DNA of 64,000 nt, taken from positions 62,001-126,000 of the forward strand of contig DATBKT010000087.1 of assembly GCA_036555705.1 (NCBI GenBank). Reading direction: 5' to 3'. Position 1 is the first letter of the stretch; the number at the start of each line of letters is the position of its first letter. Made by a program: the position numbers and the translations under genes. The notes under the pieces are model-generated. The model ran no database searches. It had not been told where the DNA came from and saw only the letters and a program-made list of their open reading frames with translations. Positions 25,468 to 34,116 of this stretch are shown piece by piece. The stretch is from JARBAU01 sp029237525 (GTDB taxonomy: Archaea > Thermoproteota > Nitrososphaeria > Nitrososphaerales > Nitrososphaeraceae).

Positions 25468-26314
25468 TTGTGTCAGAGCTACGGTACACGGCGCGATATC
25501 AATATTGAATGCCATTGGTTCTGGTTATGGATCTGCTGTGGGAATTTCATTGAGAGTTGTATCTGAAGTCCGTCTATCCCACGGAAAAGGATTAAATGTT
25601 CAGACAGAATTAGGCAAGGACTTGCTTGAATATCTGGCAAATACTATTTTGCCTCCTGAATTGCTTTCTGAAAACCAGATTAACATTGGCATTACTTCTG
25701 AAATACCACCTGGGTTTGGTCTAAAAAGCTCAAGTGCAGTTACTGGAGCGTTATCTCTTGCCTGTTTTAAGATTATTGATGACAAAATAGATGATAAACG
25801 CGTTTTGAATTCAGCGATTGCTGCATCCGTAAAGGCTGGCGTGACGTTTACTGGAGCATTTGATGACACCGCTGCATGTTATTTTGGAGGTGTAGTTATA
25901 ACTGACAATAGATCTCGTAAGCTGGTCAAACATTTTCACGCTCCGGAGACCTTATGTGCAGTAGTATTTCTACCAAGACTAGCGACAAGAGGAGACTTTA
26001 TGTCTCGCCTACCGATTATGTCTGATCTCTTTTTCGATTCATTTAATTTGGCGAAATCTGGAAATTACTGGAAAGCCATGAAATTAAACGGAGTTATAAT
26101 GTCTAGCGTGTCTGGTTTCGATTCTCGTCCTATGTTAGATGTCCTGAAGGCTGGAGCAATTTCAGCATCAATATCTGGTAATGGTCCATCAATAGCAGCA
26201 GTTACTTCATTGGAGAACAGAAAAAATATAGTGGACGCGTTTTCCCAACATGATGGCAGAGTCTTAATATCTAAATTGAATAATGAGAAAGCAAGTGTAG
26301 AAGTAATTGAGTAG
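25448..26314 (+). CDS. aroK: Shikimate kinase, archaeal GHMP-type
   Basis: This is the archaeal shikimate kinase of the GHMP superfamily, unrelated to bacterial AroK/AroL. The ATP-binding GHMP motif is 'IPPGFGLKSSSAVTGALSLAC'. 'TGAFDDTAACYFGG' and the C-terminal 'GAISASISGNGPSIAAV' are also characteristic. It is 288 residues from a GTG start embedded in the end of aroE. It overlaps aroA by 8 bp. The tight coupling supports the assignment over other GHMP kinases. Confidence 0.92.
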   Translation: MVNNLNSCVRATVHGAISILNAIGSGYGSAVGISLRVVSEVRLSHGKGLNVQTELGKDLLEYLANTILPPELLSENQINIGITSEIPPGFGLKSSSAVTGALSLACFKIIDDKIDDKRVLNSAIAASVKAGVTFTGAFDDTAACYFGGVVITDNRSRKLVKHFHAPETLCAVVFLPRLATRGDFMSRLPIMSDLFFDSFNLAKSGNYWKAMKLNGVIMSSVSGFDSRPMLDVLKAGAISASISGNGPSIAAVTSLENRKNIVDAFSQHDGRVLISKLNNEKASVEVIE

Positions 26315-27599
26315 TAGTATAAGTATTCAAAGATCAAAAATTTCAGGAACTATTCAGTGTCCTGCAAGCAAAAGCTATACACACAGAGCAGTGGCTATTG
26401 CTTCACTCGCTGACGGTACATCAAGTATTAGTAATCCGTTGCTAGCCAGAGACACAATCGCCACTGTCTGCGCTTGTAAGGCGCTCGGAGTTGAAATGAA
26501 TAGTGAAAACGATGTATTGATAGTACATGGACGCGATCGCCTGAAGATCCCTGAAAATGTGATCAATGCGGAGAATTCTGGAACTACTATTAGAATAATT
26601 GCCGCAGTCTCATCCTTGACAAGTGGAGGATTCACGATACTAACCGGTGACTCAAGCTTAAGAAGAAGACCAATGAATCCGCTGATCGAAGGCTTGAATC
26701 AGCTCGGGGTAAGATGTTTCTCGTCTAAAGGTGATGGCACCCCACCGTTGGTCACTAAAGGTGGAGGTATGAAAGGGGGAACAGCTAGTATTGGGGGAGA
26801 GGTTTCGAGTCAGTTCCTATCTTCACTCCTTATTACAGGGGTACGCGCGAACTCACCGATTACAATTGAAATTACAGGTAGACAAGTATCGCGACCTTAT
26901 ATTGATGCCACGATTAGTACAATGAATAGTTTTGGTGCGAGGATTACTGGTTCAGTGGAGACCAAGATTTCGGTTAATCCAGGATCGTATAAAGGAACTA
27001 CCTTCAAGATACCGCCAGATTTCTCGTCAGCTGCACTCGTTATGACAGCAGGAATTCTAACAAGTGATGAAATTACAATCGAAGGATTGGATTTTCGATA
27101 TCCACAGGGGGATTCAAAAATCATTGATATTATTTCAAGAATGGGAGGTAGTGTTAAAGTCGATACCAGCAAAGGAGAAGCAAAAGTCTACGGCTGTGAC
27201 TCCCTCGTTGGAGGGAATTTCGAACTTTATGATACACCAGATCTTCTCCCCGTCGTCTCAATCTTAGCCTTAAAGGCGTCTTCGCCGGTATACATCGAAG
27301 GAGTGGAGCATGCTAGATTAAAAGAGACAGACAGAGTTGCAAATATCTCACAAGAACTCACCAAATTGGGCGCTTATGTTAAAGAAGAGCGTGACAAAAT
27401 TACAATAAGTGCACCAAGAGACCTAAGAAACGCTGAACTGAATGCACATGGTGATCACAGGTTATTTATGGCATTTACCATTGCTTCCATGCTTACAGAA
27501 CAATCGATTGTGAGTGGCGTAGACTCGGTTGATGTTTCCTATCCTAAATTTGTTTCTGAGATGAGAAGATTAGGTGCGAATATTCGACCTGTCCCCTAA
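26307..27599 (+). CDS. aroA: 3-phosphoshikimate 1-carboxyvinyltransferase (EPSP synthase)
   Basis: The enzyme joins phosphoenolpyruvate to shikimate 3-phosphate. Canonical motifs are 'CPASKSYTHRAVAIASLADG', 'NAENSGTTIRI', 'TGDSSLRRRPMNPLI', 'GEVSSQFLSSLL', 'DTPDLLPVVSILA' and 'ARLKETDRVANI'. It is 430 residues, the normal size. The start appears to be TTG at 26307, overlapping the kinase stop. The first glycine loop reads 'NAENSGTTIRI', where many glyphosate-sensitive bacterial enzymes have NAGTAMRP-like sequence. Confidence 0.95.
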   Translation: MSSSISIQRSKISGTIQCPASKSYTHRAVAIASLADGTSSISNPLLARDTIATVCACKALGVEMNSENDVLIVHGRDRLKIPENVINAENSGTTIRIIAAVSSLTSGGFTILTGDSSLRRRPMNPLIEGLNQLGVRCFSSKGDGTPPLVTKGGGMKGGTASIGGEVSSQFLSSLLITGVRANSPITIEITGRQVSRPYIDATISTMNSFGARITGSVETKISVNPGSYKGTTFKIPPDFSSAALVMTAGILTSDEITIEGLDFRYPQGDSKIIDIISRMGGSVKVDTSKGEAKVYGCDSLVGGNFELYDTPDLLPVVSILALKASSPVYIEGVEHARLKETDRVANISQELTKLGAYVKEERDKITISAPRDLRNAELNAHGDHRLFMAFTIASMLTEQSIVSGVDSVDVSYPKFVSEMRRLGANIRPVP

Positions 27600-27744
27600 A
27601 ACAAATCTAATCTTATTCACTACAAATGGAACCGTGAAAATTTTGGATAGCAAATCAGATCAGGTTAAAATTGAATAATATATATCAGAGTCGGGGCCAA
27701 AAAACACTGCTGTTGCGTGGTGAAGCATTAGAGGTACAATTGGT

Positions 27745-28845
27745 ATGCCTGGAAATTTGATTGGAGAACGTTTTGTAACCATGAGTTTTGGAGAAAGCCA
27801 TGGGACTTGTATAGGAACTGTAATCGACGGATGCCCGCCAGGACTGGCTCTAACTGAATCAGATATTCAAAAAGAACTGGATAAGCGAAAGCCAGGCCAG
27901 TCTGTGATAACCACACAGAGGAAGGAAGCAGACAAAGTTTCTATTATTTCTGGATTATTCAATAATCTAACAACAGGAGCCCCCATCTGTATGATCATCT
28001 GGAATAAAGATTCTGATTCCAGGAGCTATGAATCTGTTAAAACGATTCCAAGACCAGGGCATTCGGATTTTACTTCGCTAGTCAAGTATGGAGGATTCTC
28101 AGACTACCGAGGCAGTGGAAGGTTTTCGGGCAGATTGACTGCGACTTTCGTCATGGCTGGAGCGGTATCTCAGAAGCTGTTGCACGATGTTCTTGGTATC
28201 GAGACAATAGCCTATACTAAGCAGATAGGGGATATTTGCATTGACGACATTCAGTTGGATGTCGCACGAGAAATCAGATATACAAATGACACAAGATGTC
28301 CCAATAATGAATTTGCAAAAAAAATGAGCGAATCTATTTTAGAAGCTAGACGTGGAGGAGATTCGCTTGGCGGTGTAGTTGAAGCTGTAACATTGGGAGT
28401 GCCCGTTGGCTTAGGGGAACCAATTTTCAGTTCCCTGGAATCAGATCTTAGTAAAGCACTATTTAGTATACCAGCTGTAAAAGCTGTTGAATTTGGATCA
28501 GGTTTTCGAGGATGTGCCATGCTTGGTTCAAAAAATAATGATACCTTCTATAAAGATCAAAACAAAATCATGACTAGAACTAATAACTCTGGCGGAATAT
28601 TGGGAGGTTTGTCAAACGGAATGCCACTTGTTATTAGAGTTGGGTTTAAACCAGCTGCTTCTATTTTGAAGCCTCAACGAACTCTGAATTTGGACACAGG
28701 TGACGAAGTTGAATTGAGTGTATCCGGACGACACGATCCTTGTGTGGTCCCTCGTGCTGTACCAGTTGTTGAATCAATGGTATCTCTAGTACTCGCAGAC
28801 CATGCAATTAGAAGTGGACATATACCAGCAGTGCTAAAGAGTTAA
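27745..28845 (+). CDS. aroC: Chorismate synthase
   Basis: This flavin-dependent enzyme makes chorismate from EPSP. Signatures include 'SFGESHGTCIGTVIDGCPPGL', 'KRKPGQS', 'RPGHSDFTSLVKYG', 'DYRGSGRFSGRLTA', 'GGSLGGVVEA'-like 'RRGGDSLGGVVEAV', 'GGILGGLSNGMPLVIRVGFKP' and 'GRHDPCVVPRAVPVVE'. Length is 366 residues. It follows aroA after 145 bp that contain a TATA-like AATATATATC near 27676, so it may have its own promoter within the cluster. Confidence 0.96.
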   Translation: MPGNLIGERFVTMSFGESHGTCIGTVIDGCPPGLALTESDIQKELDKRKPGQSVITTQRKEADKVSIISGLFNNLTTGAPICMIIWNKDSDSRSYESVKTIPRPGHSDFTSLVKYGGFSDYRGSGRFSGRLTATFVMAGAVSQKLLHDVLGIETIAYTKQIGDICIDDIQLDVAREIRYTNDTRCPNNEFAKKMSESILEARRGGDSLGGVVEAVTLGVPVGLGEPIFSSLESDLSKALFSIPAVKAVEFGSGFRGCAMLGSKNNDTFYKDQNKIMTRTNNSGGILGGLSNGMPLVIRVGFKPAASILKPQRTLNLDTGDEVELSVSGRHDPCVVPRAVPVVESMVSLVLADHAIRSGHIPAVLKS

Positions 28846-28852
28846 TATTCAA

Positions 28853-30232
28853 TTGACCAGTCAAGATATTGAGAAATTAAGATTACAGATGCGCGAACTT
28901 ACTAATGAAATCTTTCTCAAGGTGCAGCAAAGGATGGAGATTTCTAAAGAAATAGGAGAAATCAAATCGCATCTCTGTTTGGACGTTACGGATCAAAGTG
29001 CAGAATGCGACATACGGAAGTCAATAATGTTGTTATCTAAGGATATCGGTCTTGATTCGAAATTTTCAAATCGGCTGTTAAATATCTTGTTTGCAGAATC
29101 AGTCAAAGTTCAAGAAATGAAACAAAGCGACGGAAAGCAAACCCATTTGAGCGTGTTTAACAAGGCCAAACAATTGGAAGCAGAAGGCAAGAGGATAATT
29201 CATATGGAAGTTGGAGAGCCCGACTATAGAGCACCACCTTCTGTTCGTAATGCATTAATTGAAGCCTACGACCACGGACATTATCATTATACCGAAACTG
29301 TTGGAATATCGAAATTGCGGCAAGGTATCGCGAAAGATGTAGGACAAGGAGTCCCCGACAGCAATGTCCTAGTCACGCCTGGTGCGAGATTTGGTGTGTT
29401 CGCCATTATATCTGCATTAGTTCAACCCGATGACGAAATAATAATTATTGAGCCTGCATGGCCGGCATATAAGGAATGCGCAAATTTTATGGGAGCCAGA
29501 GTGAGATCACTGAGAACTAACCTAGAAAATGAATGGACACCCAATCTGGGGGAGCTTGAATCTTTGATAAACGATGATACCAAATTAATAGTTCTAAATT
29601 ATCCGAATAATCCAACTGGAAAGATTTTGAACGAAAACATGTTAGGAAAAATAATCGATCTTGCATGTGCAAAGAGCATATTTCTCCTGAGCGATGAAGT
29701 TTATTCCAATCATGCATTTACAAGATTTCGCAGCATTTTGGAATACGAATATGACCGAAAAATTATGGTCTCTAGCTTTTCAAAGCGTTTTGCTATGACT
29801 GGATTCAGAATCGGTTATGTTGTTGCATCAAAGGATATCATAGATAAAGCCAAAAATATCCAAGCTTTGGCTGTTACAAGTGTTTCAGAACCTATCCAAT
29901 ATTGCGCCTTAGCAGCCTTAAATAATGGGGGCGAAGACAACACTCATTTAATTAAACAGCGGCTTGAACTGATTATGAAATATCTTGATAAGCTATCAAT
30001 TCCATACGTGAAGCCTGATGGGTCTTTCTATGTTTTTCCGAGAATCGGAGACGAATTCGATCGCAAGGACTTGTCCCTTGTGGATAAGCTATTACATTCA
30101 GGTGTAGCTTTTGCGCCTGGTAGCGGGTTTGGAAACCAATATCACAGTTTCATACGTATATCCGCATGCCAACCCGAAGCTTTGCTAGCTGAAGGGATGG
30201 AAAAATTCGAAAGGATTTGGTCGTCACAATAG
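28853..30232 (+). CDS. Chorismate mutase-aminotransferase fusion
   Basis: Residues 1 to about 88 form an AroQ-type chorismate mutase helix bundle ('IEKLRLQMRELTNEIFLKVQQRMEIS', 'KEIGEIK'). Residues about 100-459 are a PLP-dependent class I/II aminotransferase ('EVGEPDYRAPPSVR', 'NYPNNPTG', 'LLSDEVYS', the PLP Lys in 'SSFSKRFAMTGFRIGY', 'FIRISAC'). The fusion would make prephenate and transaminate aromatic keto acids. It starts 7 bp after aroC and overlaps tyrA by 16 bp. Whether it transaminates prephenate or the aryl pyruvates cannot be told. Confidence 0.93.
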   Translation: MTSQDIEKLRLQMRELTNEIFLKVQQRMEISKEIGEIKSHLCLDVTDQSAECDIRKSIMLLSKDIGLDSKFSNRLLNILFAESVKVQEMKQSDGKQTHLSVFNKAKQLEAEGKRIIHMEVGEPDYRAPPSVRNALIEAYDHGHYHYTETVGISKLRQGIAKDVGQGVPDSNVLVTPGARFGVFAIISALVQPDDEIIIIEPAWPAYKECANFMGARVRSLRTNLENEWTPNLGELESLINDDTKLIVLNYPNNPTGKILNENMLGKIIDLACAKSIFLLSDEVYSNHAFTRFRSILEYEYDRKIMVSSFSKRFAMTGFRIGYVVASKDIIDKAKNIQALAVTSVSEPIQYCALAALNNGGEDNTHLIKQRLELIMKYLDKLSIPYVKPDGSFYVFPRIGDEFDRKDLSLVDKLLHSGVAFAPGSGFGNQYHSFIRISACQPEALLAEGMEKFERIWSSQ

Positions 30233-31128
30233 CATCGTCAAATAAAACAATCGGAATTGTAGGCTGGCACGGAAAGATGGGAGATTGGTTGGTAAGGTAT
30301 TTTTCAAAAACCCGGATATCTTTGCTTGTCTATGATATCAGATCAGAACCATCTCATAAACGTCATAACATTAAGGTCTGTAAATCATTGGTGGAATGTG
30401 TTGTACCAGCTGATATTGTAATAATTTGTGTTCCTCTAGACGAGACTCAAACTATGATAGAAAAGTGTGTTCCTATTATGCATAACGGAGCGACTTTGAT
30501 TGAAATAGCTTCTATTAAGTCTACTACATATACGTCTTTAAAAAGAGTTAACCGTCGAATCAACCTGCTATCGATACATCCTATGTTCGGCCCAGGGGCT
30601 GTCCGTCTTACCACGCAAAAAATTCTAATGATACCTGTCAAAAATAAAAGACGGGAGCTAAATATTCTTCGCGCACTATTTTCAAATATAAAAATTATAA
30701 TTGTAAATGACTGGAAACTTCACGATAAATACATGTCAATGTTGCTCTCATTGGCTTATTATATAAACTTAGTCTTTGCAGAATGCTTGACAGATCAGAA
30801 TGTACCCGTTCTGAAGTCGTTGTCAGGTTCAAGTTTTGCTATACAATCATTATTAAGTGAAAGTATGTTAACAGACGAGCCAGCTATGATTAGCTCATTA
30901 TTCACAGAAAACCCTTTTGCAGTTGATCTTATTAGAAAATACAATCATCATGCTACAGCCCTTACTCGATACATAACTGATCACAATAAGAAAGAAATTA
31001 AATCTCTGATTCTAGAAATGAAGGGTAAATTGTCTAAGGATATTGACTTTGACAGATCATATAGAAAGGTCTACGACATATTAGATGCGATACCAAGTAG
31101 GAGAATTGGAAAACAAATAAACTCGTAA
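30217..31128 (+). CDS. tyrA: Prephenate/arogenate dehydrogenase
   Basis: This NAD(P)-dependent enzyme oxidatively decarboxylates prephenate or arogenate toward tyrosine. The N-terminal Rossmann loop is 'GIVGWHGKMGDWLVRYF'. 'IIEIASIKST'-like 'LIEIASIKSTT' and 'LLSIHPMFGPGA' (catalytic His) follow, and the C-terminal helical domain is complete. Length is 303 residues, with a TTG start overlapping the fusion gene by 16 bp. It ends the aromatic cluster. No prephenate dehydratase is present in the cluster. Confidence 0.9.
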   Translation: MVVTIASSNKTIGIVGWHGKMGDWLVRYFSKTRISLLVYDIRSEPSHKRHNIKVCKSLVECVVPADIVIICVPLDETQTMIEKCVPIMHNGATLIEIASIKSTTYTSLKRVNRRINLLSIHPMFGPGAVRLTTQKILMIPVKNKRRELNILRALFSNIKIIIVNDWKLHDKYMSMLLSLAYYINLVFAECLTDQNVPVLKSLSGSSFAIQSLLSESMLTDEPAMISSLFTENPFAVDLIRKYNHHATALTRYITDHNKKEIKSLILEMKGKLSKDIDFDRSYRKVYDILDAIPSRRIGKQINS

Positions 31129-31234
31129 GTATGTAAGTGATGACACTAATCCGACTTGTTTATCTTTTTTAACCGGTTCCTCGAAAGGAGCTGGCATGTT
31201 GTTTTAATGAATAACCTAGAACTATACGATTGGA

Positions 31235-31378
31235 ATGAATGAATACACTGAATTGCATGGTTCTCAGAACAAGACCCTCGTTTGTGAATTACATGGGAAA
31301 AGATGTGAATTTCTATTTTCCTCTAAGAGATGTCCTTGTTGTAACAAGAAAATCTGCCTGTGCAACTATGTATTATAA
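31235..31378 (+). CDS. Tiny cysteine-rich (zinc-knuckle-like) protein, 47 aa
   Basis: The 47-residue frame contains seven cysteines in a run of C..H..C, CPCC and CLC, suggesting metal binding. An AT-rich element (TTTTAATGAA, about 31203-31212) lies about 23 nt before the ATG, as expected for a leaderless transcript. It lies 106 bp after tyrA. It has no recognised family. Several other tiny cysteine-rich proteins occur in this window, which makes it more credible than a chance frame. Confidence 0.45.
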   Translation: MNEYTELHGSQNKTLVCELHGKRCEFLFSSKRCPCCNKKICLCNYVL

Positions 31379-31590
31379 TGGACGCAATTCATGCGACTGT
31401 TATTAAACAGTGCTTAACTTTAAAGATCTCTGAATTTTTATCTCTCTTTTCATCATCAATATGTCTAATAACCTTTCTGTTTACTGCATCTCGAATTCAC
31501 TGTATCTATATTATCAGTGCTATGTATTGACTATTTTTGCAAACGTTCTTACGGACCAAGATGATGGAATATTTTGTCTAATAGATTCTT

Positions 31591-32565
31591 ATGAATATAA
31601 AATTCGCAAATCATTTAAACTGTTTGTTTCATAGAGAAAAACCGATAAAGCTTACCTTGGATGCGCTACACGTAGTAGATGGAAATGAGTGCTTTGAGGG
31701 ATTATTGATTTGTGAACAATGCAATATTCGTTATCCCATCATTGAAGGTGTACCCATTCTGGTCAAGGACTTCGTTAGCTATGTTAGCCACAGAGGTGCT
31801 ACTTATGGAAGCTGGTTATTGGCCTGCAAGACTCTTAAAATGAAGAATTTTCTCAAAGAATTTGCCTACCGTCTAAATCCTGAAGGAGTTTCGAACGATC
31901 GCTATGAACATGACGGGCATTGGTTTGGCCCATACAAATGGACACAATATGATTTCACTTTCGATGATCCCTTCCTTAAGCTGCTAAAGCGAGACATCAA
32001 GCCCACGGAGCTCTACGACAGAATCATAGGACGGATGCCGCTTAGCATGGAGGGTTTAGCACTCGACTTAGGATGTTCGATGGGATACGCTACATTGCAA
32101 CTATCACACAAGTATTCCTATTCAGTTGGTATAGATTTGTCGTACTCCTCTATCAGGGAAGCACGTAGGCGTATGTCACAAGCAAATATCAGAAATTCCG
32201 AATTTTGCGTTGCAGACTCCGTTGATTTGCCATTTGATGCGTTAAAATTTGATCTGATATTGGTTCTTAACCTACTCGAATTAGTTGATTCGAATAAATT
32301 GCTTGCTTCAATTCATCGACTTCTTAAACCGCACGCAGAGGCTGTCTTTGCTGATCCATATGATTACAATCGAGAACCTAGACAATTGCTGGAACTAGAT
32401 GGAAAGAGCTTCAGAGAACTTTTGAGCGATTCAGGTTTCGAAATTTTTGAAAAGTCTAGGAAAGCTGAAGCATTCATTCCGTGGATTTTAAAGATTGCTA
32501 ATAGAGTATATCTCTTTTATTTTGTCGATGTTATTAGAGCAAGTAAAGTTTCAAAACACAGATAG
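31591..32565 (+). CDS. SAM-dependent methyltransferase with N-terminal Trm112-like zinc segment
   Basis: Residues 1 to about 60 resemble the Trm112/YcaR type segment ('GLLICEQCNIRYPIIEGVPILV'). A class I methyltransferase domain follows (about 145-270), with the SAM loop 'ALDLGCSMGYATLQLS', acidic 'GIDLSYSSIREARRRM', 'ADSVDLPF' and 'FDLILVLNLLEL'. Such proteins methylate small molecules, lipids or quinones. The substrate here is unknown. The gene stands alone between the aromatic cluster and ilvC. Confidence 0.82.
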   Translation: MNIKFANHLNCLFHREKPIKLTLDALHVVDGNECFEGLLICEQCNIRYPIIEGVPILVKDFVSYVSHRGATYGSWLLACKTLKMKNFLKEFAYRLNPEGVSNDRYEHDGHWFGPYKWTQYDFTFDDPFLKLLKRDIKPTELYDRIIGRMPLSMEGLALDLGCSMGYATLQLSHKYSYSVGIDLSYSSIREARRRMSQANIRNSEFCVADSVDLPFDALKFDLILVLNLLELVDSNKLLASIHRLLKPHAEAVFADPYDYNREPRQLLELDGKSFRELLSDSGFEIFEKSRKAEAFIPWILKIANRVYLFYFVDVIRASKVSKHR

Positions 32566-32733
32566 CCAATTATGTTCAAAAAGGATATGACATGATCTTT
32601 CTAGAATATAATCAAATACTGTGTGCATATTGGTTCAGGTAAATAACAGTCATCAGTTATTCAATCAGAGAACAGATAGATACAAGGTACTGAGTATTTC
32701 ATACAGCATATATAGACGATAGACACAGTCATT

Positions 32734-33741
32734 TTGTTGTCAGCTAAGAAATGGTTAGATAAAGATGTTGAATTAGACTGGGTAAAAGGGCAGACATTTT
32801 CCGTTATAGGCTATGGTATTCAAGGATCAGCCCAAGCCAAGAATATGAAGGATTCGGGTTTGAACGTATTACTAGGACTCAGGAGCGATGGAAAAAGCTG
32901 GAAATCTGCTCTTGAGGATGGTCATAATGTGGTCTCGATATCAGAAGCCACGAAAAGAGCAGATGTAATTCATATTCTAATACCGGATATGGAACAAGCT
33001 GAAATCTACAAAAAAGAGATTGCACCATACCTGGAAAAGGGTAAAGCATTGAGCTTCTCACACGGTGCCGCAATCCATTGGAACTGGATTACGCCGCCTA
33101 AAGACGTAGATGTGATAATGGTTGCACCAAAAGGACCTGGACAATTGGTTCGAGAATTATATCAGAATTCGTTTGGCACTCCTTCCCTGGTGGCAGTGCA
33201 CCAGGATTATACAAATAAGGCATGGGAAAGGGTCTTGGCTATGGCTAAGGCAATAGGAAGCACAAAACCAGGTGTAATTCAAACAACCTTTAAGGAAGAA
33301 GTAGAGACCGACTGGTTTGGGGAGCAGGCTGATCTATGTGGTGGATCGCAGCGATTGATCATCAGCGCTTTTGAAACTCTTGTTGAAGCAGGGTATCAAC
33401 CCGAAGTTGCGTATTTTGAATGTCTTCATGAACTGAAGCTTATAGTTGATCTTATTCAAAAGTATGGAATAACGGGAATGTATAGGCGAGTTAGTGAAAC
33501 TGCTAGGTATGGAGGACTTACACGTGGAGCAAGAGTCATTGATGGTGATTCGAAAGTGAAAATGAAGAACATTTTAGACGAAATAAAGTCAGGCAGGTTT
33601 GCCGAAGAGTGGCAGAATGCATATACAAAGGACAGCAAAGCCTCTTTCTCAAAATTTATGGATGAAGTCGAGAACCACCAGATCGAGGTCGTTGGCCGAG
33701 AAATCAGAAAAATGATGTGGCCAGATAGCATTGAAAAGTGA
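32734..33741 (+). CDS. ilvC: Ketol-acid reductoisomerase (class I)
   Basis: The enzyme isomerises and reduces acetolactate/acetohydroxybutyrate in branched-chain amino-acid synthesis. The nucleotide loop 'GYGIQGSAQAKNMKDSG', 'PKGPGQLVRELY' and the metal-binding 'EEVETDWFGEQADLCGG' with later 'YFECLHELKLIVDLI' are all present. Length is 335 residues, the short class I form. The start is TTG, preceded at 32708-32715 by an ATATATAG box. ilvD is at 48.2 kb; the acetolactate synthase is not in this window. Confidence 0.95.
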   Translation: MLSAKKWLDKDVELDWVKGQTFSVIGYGIQGSAQAKNMKDSGLNVLLGLRSDGKSWKSALEDGHNVVSISEATKRADVIHILIPDMEQAEIYKKEIAPYLEKGKALSFSHGAAIHWNWITPPKDVDVIMVAPKGPGQLVRELYQNSFGTPSLVAVHQDYTNKAWERVLAMAKAIGSTKPGVIQTTFKEEVETDWFGEQADLCGGSQRLIISAFETLVEAGYQPEVAYFECLHELKLIVDLIQKYGITGMYRRVSETARYGGLTRGARVIDGDSKVKMKNILDEIKSGRFAEEWQNAYTKDSKASFSKFMDEVENHQIEVVGREIRKMMWPDSIEK

Positions 33742-34116
33742 ACTATATTGTCTTATCGCAAGCTTACTAAAAAAATGGAGTGTTCTAACTAAAATGATTT
33801 TTAATTTTCCGGAACAATAAATTGAAAAACCGCAGGAGCTATGCCAGTATTAGAATAAACTATATTTTTATCATTTACACTGGCCACTCGATTTTTTGAA
33901 AGCGATTATCAAAATATAAAAACTCTATACGTAATTTGCTAATATTCTAGCTTGGTTTGGTATTTCCATAATCCTATGCGTTTTGGAAGGATCTAGCTTT
34001 CCTTAAGTAGTAGCAATATATTTGAATACGTAAGACATCTGAGGCTTTGGTTCCTTGTTATTGCTATCGGCTTTACGAAAACCAATTATCTGGAGTTTAA
34101 TCTGCAGTAGCTAAAC
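33742..34116. other. Intergenic region between convergent ilvC and cysS
   Basis: This stretch of 375 bp lies between two convergent genes. It is AT-rich with several T-runs that could serve as terminators. I see no coding frame, tRNA or strong hairpin. Confidence 0.45.

Noticed and set aside
31138..31185. GTGATGA resembling a C box of a C/D guide RNA
   Set aside because: No matching D box, D'/C' pair or terminal stem was found at the expected spacing.
31461..31634. 57-codon frame overlapping the start of the methyltransferase gene
   Set aside because: It overlaps a real gene by over 40 bp in another frame, is rich in Tyr/Leu/Cys without pattern, and has no family resemblance.
33961..34010. 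Short inverted repeat (GGAAGG...CTTTCC) between ilvC and cysS
   Set aside because: Imperfect and short; chance occurrence is likely, and archaeal terminators do not need a hairpin.
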